A stretch of 64,000 nt of DNA from UJ101 sp965262705 (GCA_965262705.1 OZ253556.1:930001-994000), one strand, 5' to 3'. Shown: positions 25,131 to 34,871, counted from the stretch's first letter. Program-made: numbers and translations. Notes: a model not told the origin generated them from the letters alone.

Positions 25131-25447
25131 AAGACCGTTGCAAGGTAATAAGATTAGATATAAAAAAAGGTGATACTACGCTGCTATTTTATTTAAAAAG
25201 ATAGTATATTTATGGCATGAAAATATATCATCATCCTACCTTAGCTGATAGTATTTGTGATTTACGCACAAGAAAGATAAAAAAGTCTTTTTTCACTGAG
25301 TTAAACCGTTTATTAGACTGGGAAAAAATAAGTAAAATAATAGATGACCATTATAATAAGGGGAAAAGTGCGACAGGCAGTCCGAGTTATGATGGGTTAT
25401 TTAGGTTGCTGAGCACTTCGACAGGCGCAGTAATCACTTGTCGAAGT
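25131..25447 (+). mobile_element. 5' fragment of the IS5-like element, ending in a REP hairpin
   Basis: The left tip AAGACCGTTGCAAGGTAATA at 25131 leads to the first 72 codons of the transposase (MKIYHHPTLADSICDLRTRK from 25217, ending GSPSYDGLF). As in the copy at 7301, a REP-like unit follows GLF. Here it is doubled head to head (CTTCGACAGGCGCAGTAATC then ACTTGTCGAAG), forming a hairpin at about 25404-25447, and the remaining IS is missing. Confidence 0.8.
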
Positions 25448-25532
25448 AAGGAAGCAGTCTGAAGTTAACTGCAAGTCAGAGAAGCTAAATACTTTAGTAC
25501 TCATTCTTTTTTATATGTTCTGCAACGGCCTC
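25448..25532 (-). repeat. MITE right end joined to the IS fragment
   Basis: AAGGAAGCAGTCTGAAGTTA, the second repeat motif (AACTGCAAGTCAGAGAAGCT), and the tip TATGTTCTGCAACGGCCTC form the right end of an orientation-B MITE. No left end exists; the junction to the IS fragment looks like a recombination or nested-insertion product. Confidence 0.65.
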
Positions 25533-25649
25533 AGGGCTCTAAACAGTACTTTCAATCATCTAAATTTTTATCATATATTTGCTTGGTACTATCTGAATAG
25601 GAATTTACGGCTTATCCAATCAGCAGGCAGATTGAGAATAATTAAAATT

Positions 25650-27119
25650 ATGAAAAAACGAGTTATTGTTATAGGGTCAGGGTTTTCTTCGCTTTCAGCA
25701 GCCTGTTATTTGGCAAAACAAGGGCATCAAGTCAGCATATTTGAGAAAAACAATACTGCCGGAGGGAGAGCCTGCCAATTTAAACGTAGTGGATTTACCT
25801 TTGATATGGGGCCAACATGGTATTGGATGCCTGATGTTTTTGAACGTTTTTTTGCAGACTTTGACACTAAGCCTTCAGACTTTTACGAATTGCAACAACT
25901 TGACCCGGCTTATTATGTATATTTTGGAAAGGAAGATTACATTTCAATCGGAAACGGTCTGGAAGTTATTTTAGACACCTTTGAAAAAGAAGAACCTGGA
26001 AGCGCTGAAAAACTCAAAAAATTTATTTCCAAGGCCAAGGAAAATTATAATATTGCGATTAGAGACTTAGTCTATAAACCCGGCGTATCTCCCTTGGAAC
26101 TTATAAATTATACAACCATGAAAAAAATGGGGCAATTTGTAAGGAGTATAAAACAGGAGGTAGGAAAATATTTTAAGAATAAGCGTCTTGTACAAATTTT
26201 AGAATTCCCGATACTGTTCTTAGGTGCACGCCCATCCAACACCCCTTCTTTTTATAACTTCATGAATTATGCTGACTTTGGCTTAGGTACCTGGTATCCG
26301 AAAAAGGGAATGTACAGTGTTGTGGAAGCTATGGCAGCATTAGCCTCTCAACTAGGCGTTAGTATTCTTACTGATACCACAGTAAATAGCATTATAACAG
26401 AACAAAATAAGGCAATAGGCATAAACACTAACCGAGGGAAATTTGATGCAGATATCATTGTTAGCGGTGCTGATTATCATCATACGGAACAATTGCTTAC
26501 AAAGGCACATAGAAGTTACAGTGAACGCTATTGGGATAAGAAAGTCTTATCCCCTTCTGCCCTTATTTTTTATGTTGGAATTAATAAAAAATTACAAAAC
26601 CTGGCTCATCATACCCTGTTTTTTGATGTAGATTTTGAAGCGCATGCCCATGCCATTTATGATGATCCAAAGTGGCCTGAAGCACCGTTATTTTACGCCA
26701 GTTTTCCATCTATGACGGATATAACGGCGGCACCTGAAGGAAACGAAGCAGGAATTTTTTTAATTCCTCTATCCCCCGGATTAGAAGACAACGACACACT
26801 AAGAGCACTTTATTTTGATAAAATTATTACTCGTTTTGAGCATCTCACCTCACAAAGTATTAAAAATAATATTATCTTCAGCAAATCCTTTTCTATAAAT
26901 GATTTTATAAAAAAGTATAATTCCTATAAAGGAAATGCCTATGGCTTAGCAAATACATTATTTCAAACCGCTTTCTTTAGACCCAAGTTAAAAAGTAAAA
27001 AAGTAAAAAATCTTTTTTTTACCGGCCAGCTAACCGTGCCGGGGCCAGGCGTTCCTCCTGCACTAATTTCGGGGAAACTGGTTGCAGAACTTGTTCAAAA
27101 TCAATATAAAATCGCATAG
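25650..27119 (+). CDS. crtI: Phytoene desaturase CrtI
   Basis: CrtI converts phytoene to lycopene in the membrane using FAD. I start at ATG 25650 (MKKRVIVIGSGFSSLSAACY); the frame runs on upstream but only through repeat DNA. The product has 489 residues with the FAD-binding GSGFSSLSAACYLAKQGHQV motif at residues 9-28, FTFDMGPTWYWMPDVF near 50, and the C-terminal FFTGQLTVPGPGVPPALISG hallmark. It leads a tight four-gene carotenoid operon: crtB starts 2 bp after its stop. Upstream lies the fused IS and MITE debris, so the operon promoter must lie between about 25540 and 25640. Confidence 0.95.
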   Translation: MKKRVIVIGSGFSSLSAACYLAKQGHQVSIFEKNNTAGGRACQFKRSGFTFDMGPTWYWMPDVFERFFADFDTKPSDFYELQQLDPAYYVYFGKEDYISIGNGLEVILDTFEKEEPGSAEKLKKFISKAKENYNIAIRDLVYKPGVSPLELINYTTMKKMGQFVRSIKQEVGKYFKNKRLVQILEFPILFLGARPSNTPSFYNFMNYADFGLGTWYPKKGMYSVVEAMAALASQLGVSILTDTTVNSIITEQNKAIGINTNRGKFDADIIVSGADYHHTEQLLTKAHRSYSERYWDKKVLSPSALIFYVGINKKLQNLAHHTLFFDVDFEAHAHAIYDDPKWPEAPLFYASFPSMTDITAAPEGNEAGIFLIPLSPGLEDNDTLRALYFDKIITRFEHLTSQSIKNNIIFSKSFSINDFIKKYNSYKGNAYGLANTLFQTAFFRPKLKSKKVKNLFFTGQLTVPGPGVPPALISGKLVAELVQNQYKIA

Positions 27120-27121
27120 AT

Positions 27122-27964
27122 ATGAAATATAATTTTGACATAGTTTCTAATCGTTGTACTATTATTATCACAAAGCAATATAGCACTTCTTTTTCGTTGG
27201 CAGTAAAAATGCTGGCACCTCGAATCAGACCTCATATTTATAATATTTACGGATTTGTACGATTGGTTGATGAAATTGTTGATTCCTTTCATAAATACGA
27301 CAAATATTACCTGTTTAACCGGCTTGAAGAAGATTTACAGCAGGCGTTAACTCAAAAAATAAGTATAAATCCTATTTTAAATGCTTTTCAGCACACAGTT
27401 TTAAAGTTTAACATAACGGAGTGCCTCATAACATCATTTATGAAAAGCATGCGTCAGGATTTATACAAAAAAAATTATCATACCTATGATGAGTATAAAA
27501 CCTATATTTATGGGTCTGCAGATGTAGTAGGGCTCATGTGTTTAAAAGTTTTTGTTCAGGGAGATGCGCAAAGATATCTCAAACTTAAAGAGTCTGCTAT
27601 GGCGCTGGGTTCTGCCTTTCAAAAAGTGAATTTTTTAAGAGATATAAACGCAGACTTTAAAGACCTGAACCGATCTTATTTCCCTAACATAGATTTAAAC
27701 GATCTAACAGAAGAGGCTAAAAATACAATCATTGCAGAGATAGAAAGCGATTTTAAAAAAGCCTATCGAGGAATTACACAATTACCTGCGGAGGCTAAAT
27801 TTGGTGTATTTGTAGCCTATAGATATTACACCCGATTGCTTCATAAATTAAAAAAAGCCTCTCCTTCAAAAATTCAACACCGGCGTATTCGCGTGCCTCA
27901 TTACGAAAAAATTATTCTTTTTTTACGTACGTGGATCCACTTTAAATTAAAATTAACACTTTAA
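27122..27964 (+). CDS. crtB: Phytoene synthase CrtB
   Basis: CrtB joins two geranylgeranyl diphosphates into phytoene, the first committed carotenoid step. The 280-residue protein has the first Asp-rich motif DEIVD at residues 50-54, the YGSADVVGLMCLKVF block near 121, and the second Asp-rich motif in FQKVNFLRDINADFKDLNRS near 167. These Asp residues bind the Mg-diphosphate. The size is normal. It sits 2 bp after crtI and 12 bp before crtZ, so the operon is certainly co-transcribed. No isoprenoid-supply gene is in the operon. Confidence 0.95.
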   Translation: MKYNFDIVSNRCTIIITKQYSTSFSLAVKMLAPRIRPHIYNIYGFVRLVDEIVDSFHKYDKYYLFNRLEEDLQQALTQKISINPILNAFQHTVLKFNITECLITSFMKSMRQDLYKKNYHTYDEYKTYIYGSADVVGLMCLKVFVQGDAQRYLKLKESAMALGSAFQKVNFLRDINADFKDLNRSYFPNIDLNDLTEEAKNTIIAEIESDFKKAYRGITQLPAEAKFGVFVAYRYYTRLLHKLKKASPSKIQHRRIRVPHYEKIILFLRTWIHFKLKLTL

Positions 27965-27976
27965 ATATATATTAAC

Positions 27977-28423
27977 ATGAAAATATTCTTATGGATTATC
28001 GTTTTTTTAATCACTTTCTGCGGCATGGAAGGCATGGCATGGTTTACGCATAAGTATATCATGCACGGCTTCTTATGGATGCTGCACAAAGACCACCATC
28101 GAAAAGATCACGATTCCTGGTTTGAACGAAATGATGCTTTTTTTCTATTTTATGCCGTTATAAGCATCGGTTGTTTCTTGCTTTGGAAGTACGCAGACTT
28201 TTGGGCAGGATTACCCATAGGCATTGGTATTCTCGCTTATGGAACGACCTACTTTTTAGTACATGACATTTTTATTCATAGGCGATTTAAAATACTTAGA
28301 AATATTGATAATCGATACGCGAGAGGAATAAGACGAGCGCATAAAATACATCATAAACATCTCGGAAAAAAAGATGGTGAGTGTTTTGGAATGTTATGGG
28401 TGCCGTTCAAGTATTTTAAGTAA
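27977..28423 (+). CDS. crtZ: Beta-carotene hydroxylase CrtZ
   Basis: CrtZ is a membrane di-iron hydroxylase that adds 3-OH groups to beta-ionone rings, turning beta-carotene into zeaxanthin. The 148-residue protein carries all histidine clusters: FTHKYIMH near residue 22, MLHKDHHRKDHDSWF near 36, VHDIFIHRR near 96 and AHKIHHKHLGKKDGECFG near 117. Hydrophobic spans lie between them. Its presence predicts zeaxanthin as the pathway product, since no ketolase (crtW) gene is seen. It lies between crtB and the lycopene cyclase gene. Confidence 0.95.
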   Translation: MKIFLWIIVFLITFCGMEGMAWFTHKYIMHGFLWMLHKDHHRKDHDSWFERNDAFFLFYAVISIGCFLLWKYADFWAGLPIGIGILAYGTTYFLVHDIFIHRRFKILRNIDNRYARGIRRAHKIHHKHLGKKDGECFGMLWVPFKYFK

Positions 28424-28429
28424 TTATGG

Positions 28430-29125
28430 ATGAAATTTACTTATCTACTCATTGACATTTCTTCTTTTATCATCCCGTTTATAAGCAGCTTTCATCCCCG
28501 GCTCAAATTTTATAAAGAATGGAATCATTTTGCTGCAGGTATTTTTACCATGCTATTGATCTTTATCCCCTGGGATGTATGCTTTACTTATTATAAAATT
28601 TGGGGGTTTAACCCTCAATACCTTACCGGGCTTACCTTGCTTTATCTTCCTATAGAAGAATGGCTATTTTTCCTATGCATTCCTTATGCCTGTATTTTTA
28701 TCTATCATGCCTTCACTACTTTTTATCCCTCACGGGTTTTGTCTTTAAAAACTACACGGTTTATCACTTTACTATTGTTGACTCTATCTGCATTTTTATG
28801 TCTGTGCAATGCAAATAAGTGGTATTCATTTGTCAATTATGGCTTAGCCGTATTTATATTGTGGATAGCATATAAATATTTCACAAGTATTTTGCAGCGG
28901 TTTTACCCTTGCTATCTCATTATTTTAATTCCCTTTTTTATCGTAAACGGAGTTCTTACAGGAAGTTTTATAAAAGATGAGGTGGTATGGTACAATCCTA
29001 ATCAAAACTTAAATCTGCATATAGGAAAGATCCCCATTGAAGACCTTATGTATAACTTAACGATGCTTTTAATTATCTTACTGGTCATGAGTTACTGTAA
29101 GAAGATAAAAAAAAGAAAGGAATAA
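28430..29125 (+). CDS. Lycopene beta-cyclase, CrtYcd membrane type
   Basis: This 231-residue protein has six or seven hydrophobic spans and two lycopene-cyclase-domain signatures: TLLYLPIEEWLFFLCIPYAC near residue 65 and IGKIPIEDLMYNLTMLLIIL near 197. This is the fused CrtYc-CrtYd type of cyclase, as found in Bacteroidota and archaea, not the FAD-dependent CrtY. It closes both ends of lycopene to beta-carotene, the substrate of CrtZ. It is the last gene of the operon, 6 bp after crtZ, followed by a complete MITE that may act as the transcript end. Confidence 0.9.
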   Translation: MKFTYLLIDISSFIIPFISSFHPRLKFYKEWNHFAAGIFTMLLIFIPWDVCFTYYKIWGFNPQYLTGLTLLYLPIEEWLFFLCIPYACIFIYHAFTTFYPSRVLSLKTTRFITLLLLTLSAFLCLCNANKWYSFVNYGLAVFILWIAYKYFTSILQRFYPCYLIILIPFFIVNGVLTGSFIKDEVVWYNPNQNLNLHIGKIPIEDLMYNLTMLLIILLVMSYCKKIKKRKE

Positions 29126-29165
29126 CATGATAAGAACTTTCTATTAGATTTTATATCAATATAGT

Positions 29166-29417
29166 GAGACCGTTGCAGAACACATAAAAAAGGATGAAAA
29201 AGGAAGCATCTCGCTTCAAACTGCTTCCTTCTCAAAACTTCGACAAGTGGTTACTGAACCTAGTCGAAGTGCCCAGCTACCAAGAGTTAAATCCTCACAA
29301 TCAAAAGGCTGCTCCGGTGTTTAGCTTCGCTGACTTGCAGTTAATTTTTATCGGGCGTTGCATTTCGACAAACTCAATACAAGCATTTTTTATTAGAGTG
29401 CTTTTTGTAACGGTCTC
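29166..29417 (+). repeat. MITE copy, orientation A, with nested REP hairpin
   Basis: Tips GAGACCGTTGCAGAACACAT and TTTTTGTAACGGTCTC; perfect 5-bp target duplication ATAGT (29161-29165 and 29418-29422). At about 252 bp it is longer than most copies, because it contains a head-to-head REP unit (CTTCGACAAGTGGTTACTGA then ACCTAGTCGAAG, about 29238-29270) and a GCTTCGCTGACTTGCAG unit. Confidence 0.9.
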
Positions 29418-29470
29418 ATAGTGTACTAAATTAGAAATATTAAACTTAATTTTTTACGAACCAAAAAGGC

Positions 29471-32083
29471 TTAGAAAGTATATTTTATAGAAAAATTCCA
29501 TGTAAGCCCATTTCCATAAAAATAACCGTATCCACCCTTTTGACTGATATATTTGTGATCCAAAAGATTATACGCATTTCCTCTTAGGGTCATATTATTC
29601 GTGCCTAATTTAAATTTATAAGTGATGCCTAAGTCAAATAAGGAATACGCGTTTAATTTCTCAGATTGATATTCTTCACCCTTTCGAGAGGCAGTAGTTA
29701 GATCCTTTAAATCAACGAAACCATAAAAGTTATCGTACCAATTCCAATCTAAGTCTAAAGAAAATTTATGTGGTAAAATATCGTAAGAAGTACCTAATCC
29801 GGCAGAGAATTGCGGCGCTTCACCCACCTTAGTATCCGTTAATTCAACATTAATTTCATCAATAAACTCCTGGTCGGCATTGTTTCTTATTCTAACGGGG
29901 GTTGAGCCATCGTATTTCCAATCTCCCAGAGAAGCATGACCTCGTAATAGTAAGCCTAAAAATGGCTTATAATGAGTATCTAATTCTAATCCCCTATGAA
30001 GTTGCGTAATATCGGTAAACAGAAAAGCGACATCTTCATATTGAGAATAGGAGCCACCGAAACTAAGAAATCGGTTTCCCCATTTTGTATAATACGCGTT
30101 TAAGTTAACTTTTAGCGCTTTTGTCTCATATTTATACCCGGCCTCAAAGCCTGTAATTTCTTCATTATCTACTTTAGGGTCTGCAAATTCAGTAGCATCT
30201 GCATAACTAGGAAAAACATTATCTAAGAAAGGCTGCCGTGAATATTTGCCGGTGTTTATAAAAAACGAATGATCTTTCAAAAAGGTATAAGATGCGCCTC
30301 CCTTAATATTATATCCCGTTCTATTCGTTGTATTTGATTCCTTAGGTTGGGCAAAATGAGCTCGATCTTCTCTTTTATATGATTGATTAGAAACCGCTCC
30401 CTGAAAATATACTGAAAATTGATTATTTGCCCATTCCACTTGACCAAAACCGCCTTGATAATTAATATTTTCTGAATAATCATAATTTACACGTTCATCT
30501 TTATCTGCATAGTTCCATAAAGCCGACCATGGATTAGTCCTAAAGGTAGTAGATACCGTATAATTAGGATTTTCATTAAATTTTTCTTTTCTTCCCCTTA
30601 ACCCCAATAAGTCTATCAGTTGCCGGAAATGATCGCCATTATAAAAGCGAAAATCTGCCCCCAGATTAAAAGTTAAGTTCTTCAAGGCAGTGTTTTCATA
30701 ATTAATTACAGAGCCATACCACGCATGATTATTAACCGAAGTCCTTAACATTGTTCCGTTTCGACCCGTACTAAATCCTGATTTAACACTAGGATTATAT
30801 TTCTCAACTATATAATCCCAGTCAATTAATCCATCTTGAGTATAAGCCCCTTTTTGGAGTTTTGAGTCTATGCCATTATCAATATAGTTTATTCCGCTGC
30901 CATAGGCGCCGGTTTCTCCACCTCTACCAAAAGAAGCATACAGCACAGTGGATAAACTAGAATGATGGGATATATCCCAATCCCAGTTAAGGTTCATCAC
31001 GGGTTTATGGTAATAATTTTTCCTCAAAGTTAGATATTTTCCATTCTTAAAGCCGTAATTGTTGTTGTATTTTATTCCATACTTATCATATAATTCTTTA
31101 CTTTTAGCATAGTTTTTATCGTGCCATTGTGGTGCTCCCGTAATAAGGAAGTTAAAGTTATGATCTCCTAACTTTTTTCCCATAGAGAAAAAGTAATTTC
31201 GCCCTTGCCCTTTGGTTCCCTTAGCATATTTTGCATGTGCTTGCCAATAATCTAATAGAAAGGAAAATGCCCAGCCTTTCTCACCCATACCAGTATCATA
31301 AGAGACCGTCCCTTTAAAATAGCTGTCATTTCCTACTAAAAATCTCCCAAAACCTCCTTGCTTTTTTTCTGTTGTTTTTATGAGTATGTTTGTTGTGCCT
31401 CCTACGGAAGAAATAGCCAATTTAGAAGAGCCAAGTCCCCTTTGCACCTGAACTGCATTGGCTATATCGGGCAAGCCAGCCCAGTTAGACCAGTATATTT
31501 TTCCATCTTCCATGCCATTAATCGGCTGACCATTTAATAAAAAGGCTGTATTGCTTTGGTTAAAACCTCTTACGAACATTTGAGAATCGCCAAAACCGCC
31601 CGATTGATTAGAAACATATACGGAAGGCATATTTTTCATGATTTCAGAGAATTCTACATTCCCTACAAATTTTTCCTGAATCTCTGCTTTTGTAATGGTT
31701 GATACTGCTATTGGGGTCTTTCGGTCTTTCGCCAGGTCAATCAATCCTTTTCCTATCAAGACTACTTCACCGATATTCTCTACCGCGTTAGATAAGGTAA
31801 CCGCCCCCAGGTTTATATCTCCCGTAACGTTTATTTCTCTTGTTTCTGACCCCAGTCCTATAAACTCTATTACTATTTCCTGAGTTCCATTCGGCGATTC
31901 TATGGAATATTTTCCATCCGCATCGGTAAGGGCTGTTGCCCCGGTACTTTTTATCGTTACGGAAGCTTCTGGTAAAGGGTTTCCTTCACCGTCTGTCACC
32001 GTACCTTTAATGTTGCTTTGCCCGAGGACAAAATTAGTGTACCCAACTATCAAAACGATTAAACAAAGTAAACTTTTTCTCAT
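29471..32083 (-). CDS. TonB-dependent outer membrane receptor
   Basis: I start at the ATG at 32083 (GTG at 32086 is possible). The 870-residue protein has a signal peptide (MRKSLLCLIVLIVGYTNFVL), a carboxypeptidase-D-like regulatory domain (NIKGTVTDGEGNPLPEASVT, about 23-105), a plug (AVSTITKAEIQEKFVGNVEF and GLGSSKLAISSVGGTTNILI, about 120-240) and a long barrel ending in Phe (NFSIKYTF). Such receptors import siderophores, cobalamin or glycans using TonB energy. No SusD partner is adjacent, so a metal chelate or small nutrient is more likely than a glycan, but the substrate is unknown. Confidence 0.92.
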   Translation of the reverse strand: MRKSLLCLIVLIVGYTNFVLGQSNIKGTVTDGEGNPLPEASVTIKSTGATALTDADGKYSIESPNGTQEIVIEFIGLGSETREINVTGDINLGAVTLSNAVENIGEVVLIGKGLIDLAKDRKTPIAVSTITKAEIQEKFVGNVEFSEIMKNMPSVYVSNQSGGFGDSQMFVRGFNQSNTAFLLNGQPINGMEDGKIYWSNWAGLPDIANAVQVQRGLGSSKLAISSVGGTTNILIKTTEKKQGGFGRFLVGNDSYFKGTVSYDTGMGEKGWAFSFLLDYWQAHAKYAKGTKGQGRNYFFSMGKKLGDHNFNFLITGAPQWHDKNYAKSKELYDKYGIKYNNNYGFKNGKYLTLRKNYYHKPVMNLNWDWDISHHSSLSTVLYASFGRGGETGAYGSGINYIDNGIDSKLQKGAYTQDGLIDWDYIVEKYNPSVKSGFSTGRNGTMLRTSVNNHAWYGSVINYENTALKNLTFNLGADFRFYNGDHFRQLIDLLGLRGRKEKFNENPNYTVSTTFRTNPWSALWNYADKDERVNYDYSENINYQGGFGQVEWANNQFSVYFQGAVSNQSYKREDRAHFAQPKESNTTNRTGYNIKGGASYTFLKDHSFFINTGKYSRQPFLDNVFPSYADATEFADPKVDNEEITGFEAGYKYETKALKVNLNAYYTKWGNRFLSFGGSYSQYEDVAFLFTDITQLHRGLELDTHYKPFLGLLLRGHASLGDWKYDGSTPVRIRNNADQEFIDEINVELTDTKVGEAPQFSAGLGTSYDILPHKFSLDLDWNWYDNFYGFVDLKDLTTASRKGEEYQSEKLNAYSLFDLGITYKFKLGTNNMTLRGNAYNLLDHKYISQKGGYGYFYGNGLTWNFSIKYTF

Positions 32084-32217
32084 CACGATTAATTTAATAT
32101 TTTATTTTGATGCAAAAGTGATTAAAAGTTTGAAATCAAATGTTAAATTAATGTTAATAATTGTTTGATTTTATTAAATAATTATTTGATTTTATTATAA
32201 ATGGGCTATGATTTTAC

Positions 32218-33075
32218 TTACAATGCTTTTAAGCTTAAATCTTTATTTAAGGAAGAATGGGTAAGCGCGCCTACGGAAAGATAATCTACGCCTGATAGTG
32301 CGAAAGCCAAAATATTCTCCTTTGTAACTCCCCCGGAAACTTCGGTTTCGCATTTTTTATTAATCATTTTAACTGCCTTTTTTATCAACTCAGGCGACAT
32401 ATTATCTAACATAATTCTATCTACCCCGGCCTTTAAGGCTTCTTCTACTTCTACTAGGCTACGGGTTTCTACTTCTATTTTTAGCTTTTTACCATGAAGA
32501 GTTAAATATCCCTTTGTTTTTTTAACTGCCTGTGTAATGCTTCCGCAATAGTCAATATGATTATCTTTAAGGATGATTCTATCATATAGTCCGTAGCGGT
32601 GATTAGTTCCCCCGCCAATAAAAACTGCCCACTTTTCACAAATTCTGAAGTTCGGTGTGGTTTTGCGAGTATCCAATAATACGGCATTCGTTCCTTTTAT
32701 TAGCTCTTTCAATTCATAAGTATGGGTCGCAATACCGCTCATTCGCTGCATGGTGTTCAGTACCAAGCGCTCAGTAGTTAAAATAGATTGTGCACTACCC
32801 TTTACATGAAAAGCCTCTTGTCCCTTTTTTGCCGCCTCTCCATCATGAATAAACCCCTCTATCTGAAGATTTTCATCATAATGATGAAAAATCATCTTTG
32901 CCATTTCAACACCGGCTAGTATGCAATCTTCTTTTATTAAGAGCCTTGCTTTTTTTTTAACGTACGAGGGAACGGCAGCTAAGGTAGAATGGTCTCCATC
33001 CCCAATATCCTCTTTTAATGCTTCGGTGATAAAGTGAGATACATTTTTTGAATTGATATAACAAGGTATTTCCAT
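32218..33075 (-). CDS. nadC: Nicotinate-nucleotide diphosphorylase (carboxylating) NadC
   Basis: NadC makes nicotinate mononucleotide from quinolinate and PRPP in de novo NAD synthesis. The 285-residue protein has EDIGDGDHSTLAAVP near residue 21, ERLVLNTMQRMSGIATHTYE near 102, DTRKTTPNFRICEKWAVFIG near 135 and GGTNHRYGLYDRIILKDNHI, then LDNMSPELIKKAV and a VSGGVTKENIL phosphate loop. All are family hallmarks. No nadA or nadB is near. The 5' side is a 550-bp repeat-rich region, so its promoter must be within the first 50 bp upstream or inside the repeats. Confidence 0.96.
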   Translation of the reverse strand: MEIPCYINSKNVSHFITEALKEDIGDGDHSTLAAVPSYVKKKARLLIKEDCILAGVEMAKMIFHHYDENLQIEGFIHDGEAAKKGQEAFHVKGSAQSILTTERLVLNTMQRMSGIATHTYELKELIKGTNAVLLDTRKTTPNFRICEKWAVFIGGGTNHRYGLYDRIILKDNHIDYCGSITQAVKKTKGYLTLHGKKLKIEVETRSLVEVEEALKAGVDRIMLDNMSPELIKKAVKMINKKCETEVSGGVTKENILAFALSGVDYLSVGALTHSSLNKDLSLKAL

Positions 33076-33126
33076 CAGGCTGGCTTTTAATACAAAGATA
33101 AATAAGAAATTTTATAGCATAAAGAA

Positions 33127-33379
33127 AGCCTTGTAAAGCATATAAAAAAGTATGAAAAAGAAAGCATCTCGCTTACGCTGACTTGCAGTTCTCGGGCGTT
33201 GCATTTCGGCAAACTCAATACAAGCATTTCGAAAAGGGGGTTACTGAGCTTGCCGAAGTGCTCAATACAAGCGTTTTTTGTTAGAGTGCTTTTTGCAATG
33301 GTCTCGTTTTTTCTTGCCTTGCATAAACTCTCAAAGCCTCCTTTATCTAATCTATCTTTCATTACCTTGCAGAGGTCTT
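33127..33379 (+). repeat. Truncated MITE followed by an IS5-like end
   Basis: 33127-33305 is an orientation-A MITE lacking its left tip (from AAAGCATATAAAAAAGTATG to GCTTTTTGCAATGGTCTC), containing CTTACGCTGACTTGCAG and a REP unit (GGTTACTGAGCTTGCCGAAG). From 33340 to 33379 the outer end of the IS5-like element appears (CTATCTTTCATTACCTTGCA then GAGGTCTTA), without transposase. Confidence 0.7.
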
Positions 33380-33457
33380 AAATAATAAAGCCGGGGCCAA
33401 TGAACTCAAAATAGCAAGTGATGTTATGCCAACACTAAGCCAAAATAAAGGCGTACC

Positions 33458-33622
33458 GAGACCGTTGCAGCACACATAAAAAAGTATAAAAAAGAAAGTA
33501 TTTAGCTTCAAACTGTTTCCTTCTCAAAAAATTAAAATCCTCCACACCCAAAAGGTTGCTCTGGTGTTTAATTTTTATTGAGCGTTGCATTTTTTTGCTA
33601 AAGTGCTTTTTGCAACGGTCTC
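33458..33622 (+). repeat. MITE copy, orientation A
   Basis: Tips GAGACCGTTGCAGCACACAT and GCTTTTTGCAACGGTCTC; perfect 5-bp target duplication GTACC (33453-33457 and 33623-33627). At 165 bp it is among the cleanest copies. Confidence 0.92.
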
Positions 33623-33640
33623 GTACCCTAATTATAATAG

Positions 33641-34015
33641 ATTGTATTGGACAGTTTCATTTAATTCTTCATCATCAAACGATGAACCCTAATTTTTATA
33701 TTGATTTTGAACCTTTTAATGAGGATTCAGACTACTGGGTGAACATATCAGGAGATAGTATGAAACCTATAATTTCACAAGGCGATATTGTGGCGTTAAG
33801 GAAACTTGAAAACTGGCGAGATTTTATTTGGCGAGATATATGCTATCGTAACCGAATACTTTGGGACTATTAAAATAATAAATAAAGGAAAAGGGAAAGA
33901 ACACTTGAGCCTTATTCCCGTTAATAAATGTGATAAATTTAGTAAACAGGACATCCCTAAACGTTTGATTAGAAAAATATTCAAGGTAAAAGGAAGTATA
34001 AAAAAATTCTTTTGA
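33641..34015 (+). pseudogene. S24/LexA-type peptidase-domain protein, truncated and frameshifted
   Basis: The first frame carries DSDYWVNISGDSMKPIISQG and DIVALRKLENW, the catalytic-serine region of the S24 fold (GDSM). The second frame carries EILFGEIYAIVTEYFGTIKI, with the expected catalytic lysine, and ends KRLIRKIFKVKGSIKKFF. The frames are shifted at about 33815-33835, in a TTTTATTT-rich spot. The N-terminal helix-turn-helix of a phage-repressor-like regulator is missing, replaced upstream by a MITE. In intact form such proteins are self-cleaving repressors. It is probably a dead gene. Confidence 0.75.
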
Positions 34016-34071
34016 TGTCGTGAAATTTTAAGAGTCCTTTAATTTCTTATCTTAGCGCTAAAAATTTATAT

Positions 34072-34866
34072 ATGATCATAGAAGGGGTGATCAAAAAAAT
34101 GATCGTTGAAAATGGGGCCCCAATTAATTACTTCCTGAATTTAGAAGAGCATATCCTTCATTTAAATCAATGGATAGGGTGTACGGTTCGTTTTCAGCAT
34201 GTGGGGTTCGAGTGTCTGAGTTGCCATGAGGATAAGCCTATTTTTAGTCAGGGGTTTTGTAAAAAATGTTTTTTTGAAACGCCGGCTGCTGGGCCCTGGG
34301 TAATGAAGCCTGAGTTGAGCAAAGCCCATCTGGGAATAGAAGACCGGGATTTAGAATATGAAAAAGCACTACAATTACAGCCTCATTTGGTTTATCTCGC
34401 AGTCTCAAGTCACTTAAAAGTAGGCGTTACCCGTGTTAAACAAATTCCCACGCGGTGGATTGACCAAGGTGCTGAAAAAGTAATTGAACTCGTTCGCACT
34501 CCTAATCGTTACTTAGCGGGAATTACCGAAGTCGCGCTAAAAGAAAAAGTGTCCGATAAGACCCGGTGGAGAAAAATGCTGACTGCATCATCACCAGAGG
34601 TAGATCTTCGTGTACAAAAAGAAAAACTAAGGCAATACCTTCCGAAGGAAGTTCAAGCGTATTATTCTGAAGAAATAAAAGAATATCAGTTTCATTTTCC
34701 CATCACCCGTTATCCTGAAAAAGTAAACGCTGTAAACTTGAAGAAAAATCCTGATTTTGAAAAAGAGCTTGGCAGCATTAAAGGTCAGTATCTTTTATTT
34801 ACCGACGGCAGCGTTTTTAATGTTCGCTCAAACGAAGGTTATTTTGTACAACTCAACTTATCGTAA
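34072..34866 (+). CDS. DUF2797 domain protein
   Basis: This 264-residue protein fits DUF2797: an N-terminal beta region, a four-Cys zinc-ribbon-like segment (ECLSCHEDKPIFSQGFCKKC, residues 48-67), a TPAAGPWVMKPELSKAHLGI-like stretch after it, and YLAVSSHLKVGVTRVKQIPT with RWIDQGAEKVIELVRTPNRY near residue 140. The latter part resembles a GIY-YIG-like core. The family's biochemical role is unknown; nucleic-acid binding is a reasonable guess from the fold. It stands between two MITEs. Confidence 0.85.
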   Translation: MIIEGVIKKMIVENGAPINYFLNLEEHILHLNQWIGCTVRFQHVGFECLSCHEDKPIFSQGFCKKCFFETPAAGPWVMKPELSKAHLGIEDRDLEYEKALQLQPHLVYLAVSSHLKVGVTRVKQIPTRWIDQGAEKVIELVRTPNRYLAGITEVALKEKVSDKTRWRKMLTASSPEVDLRVQKEKLRQYLPKEVQAYYSEEIKEYQFHFPITRYPEKVNAVNLKKNPDFEKELGSIKGQYLLFTDGSVFNVRSNEGYFVQLNLS

Positions 34867-34871
34867 AGATT

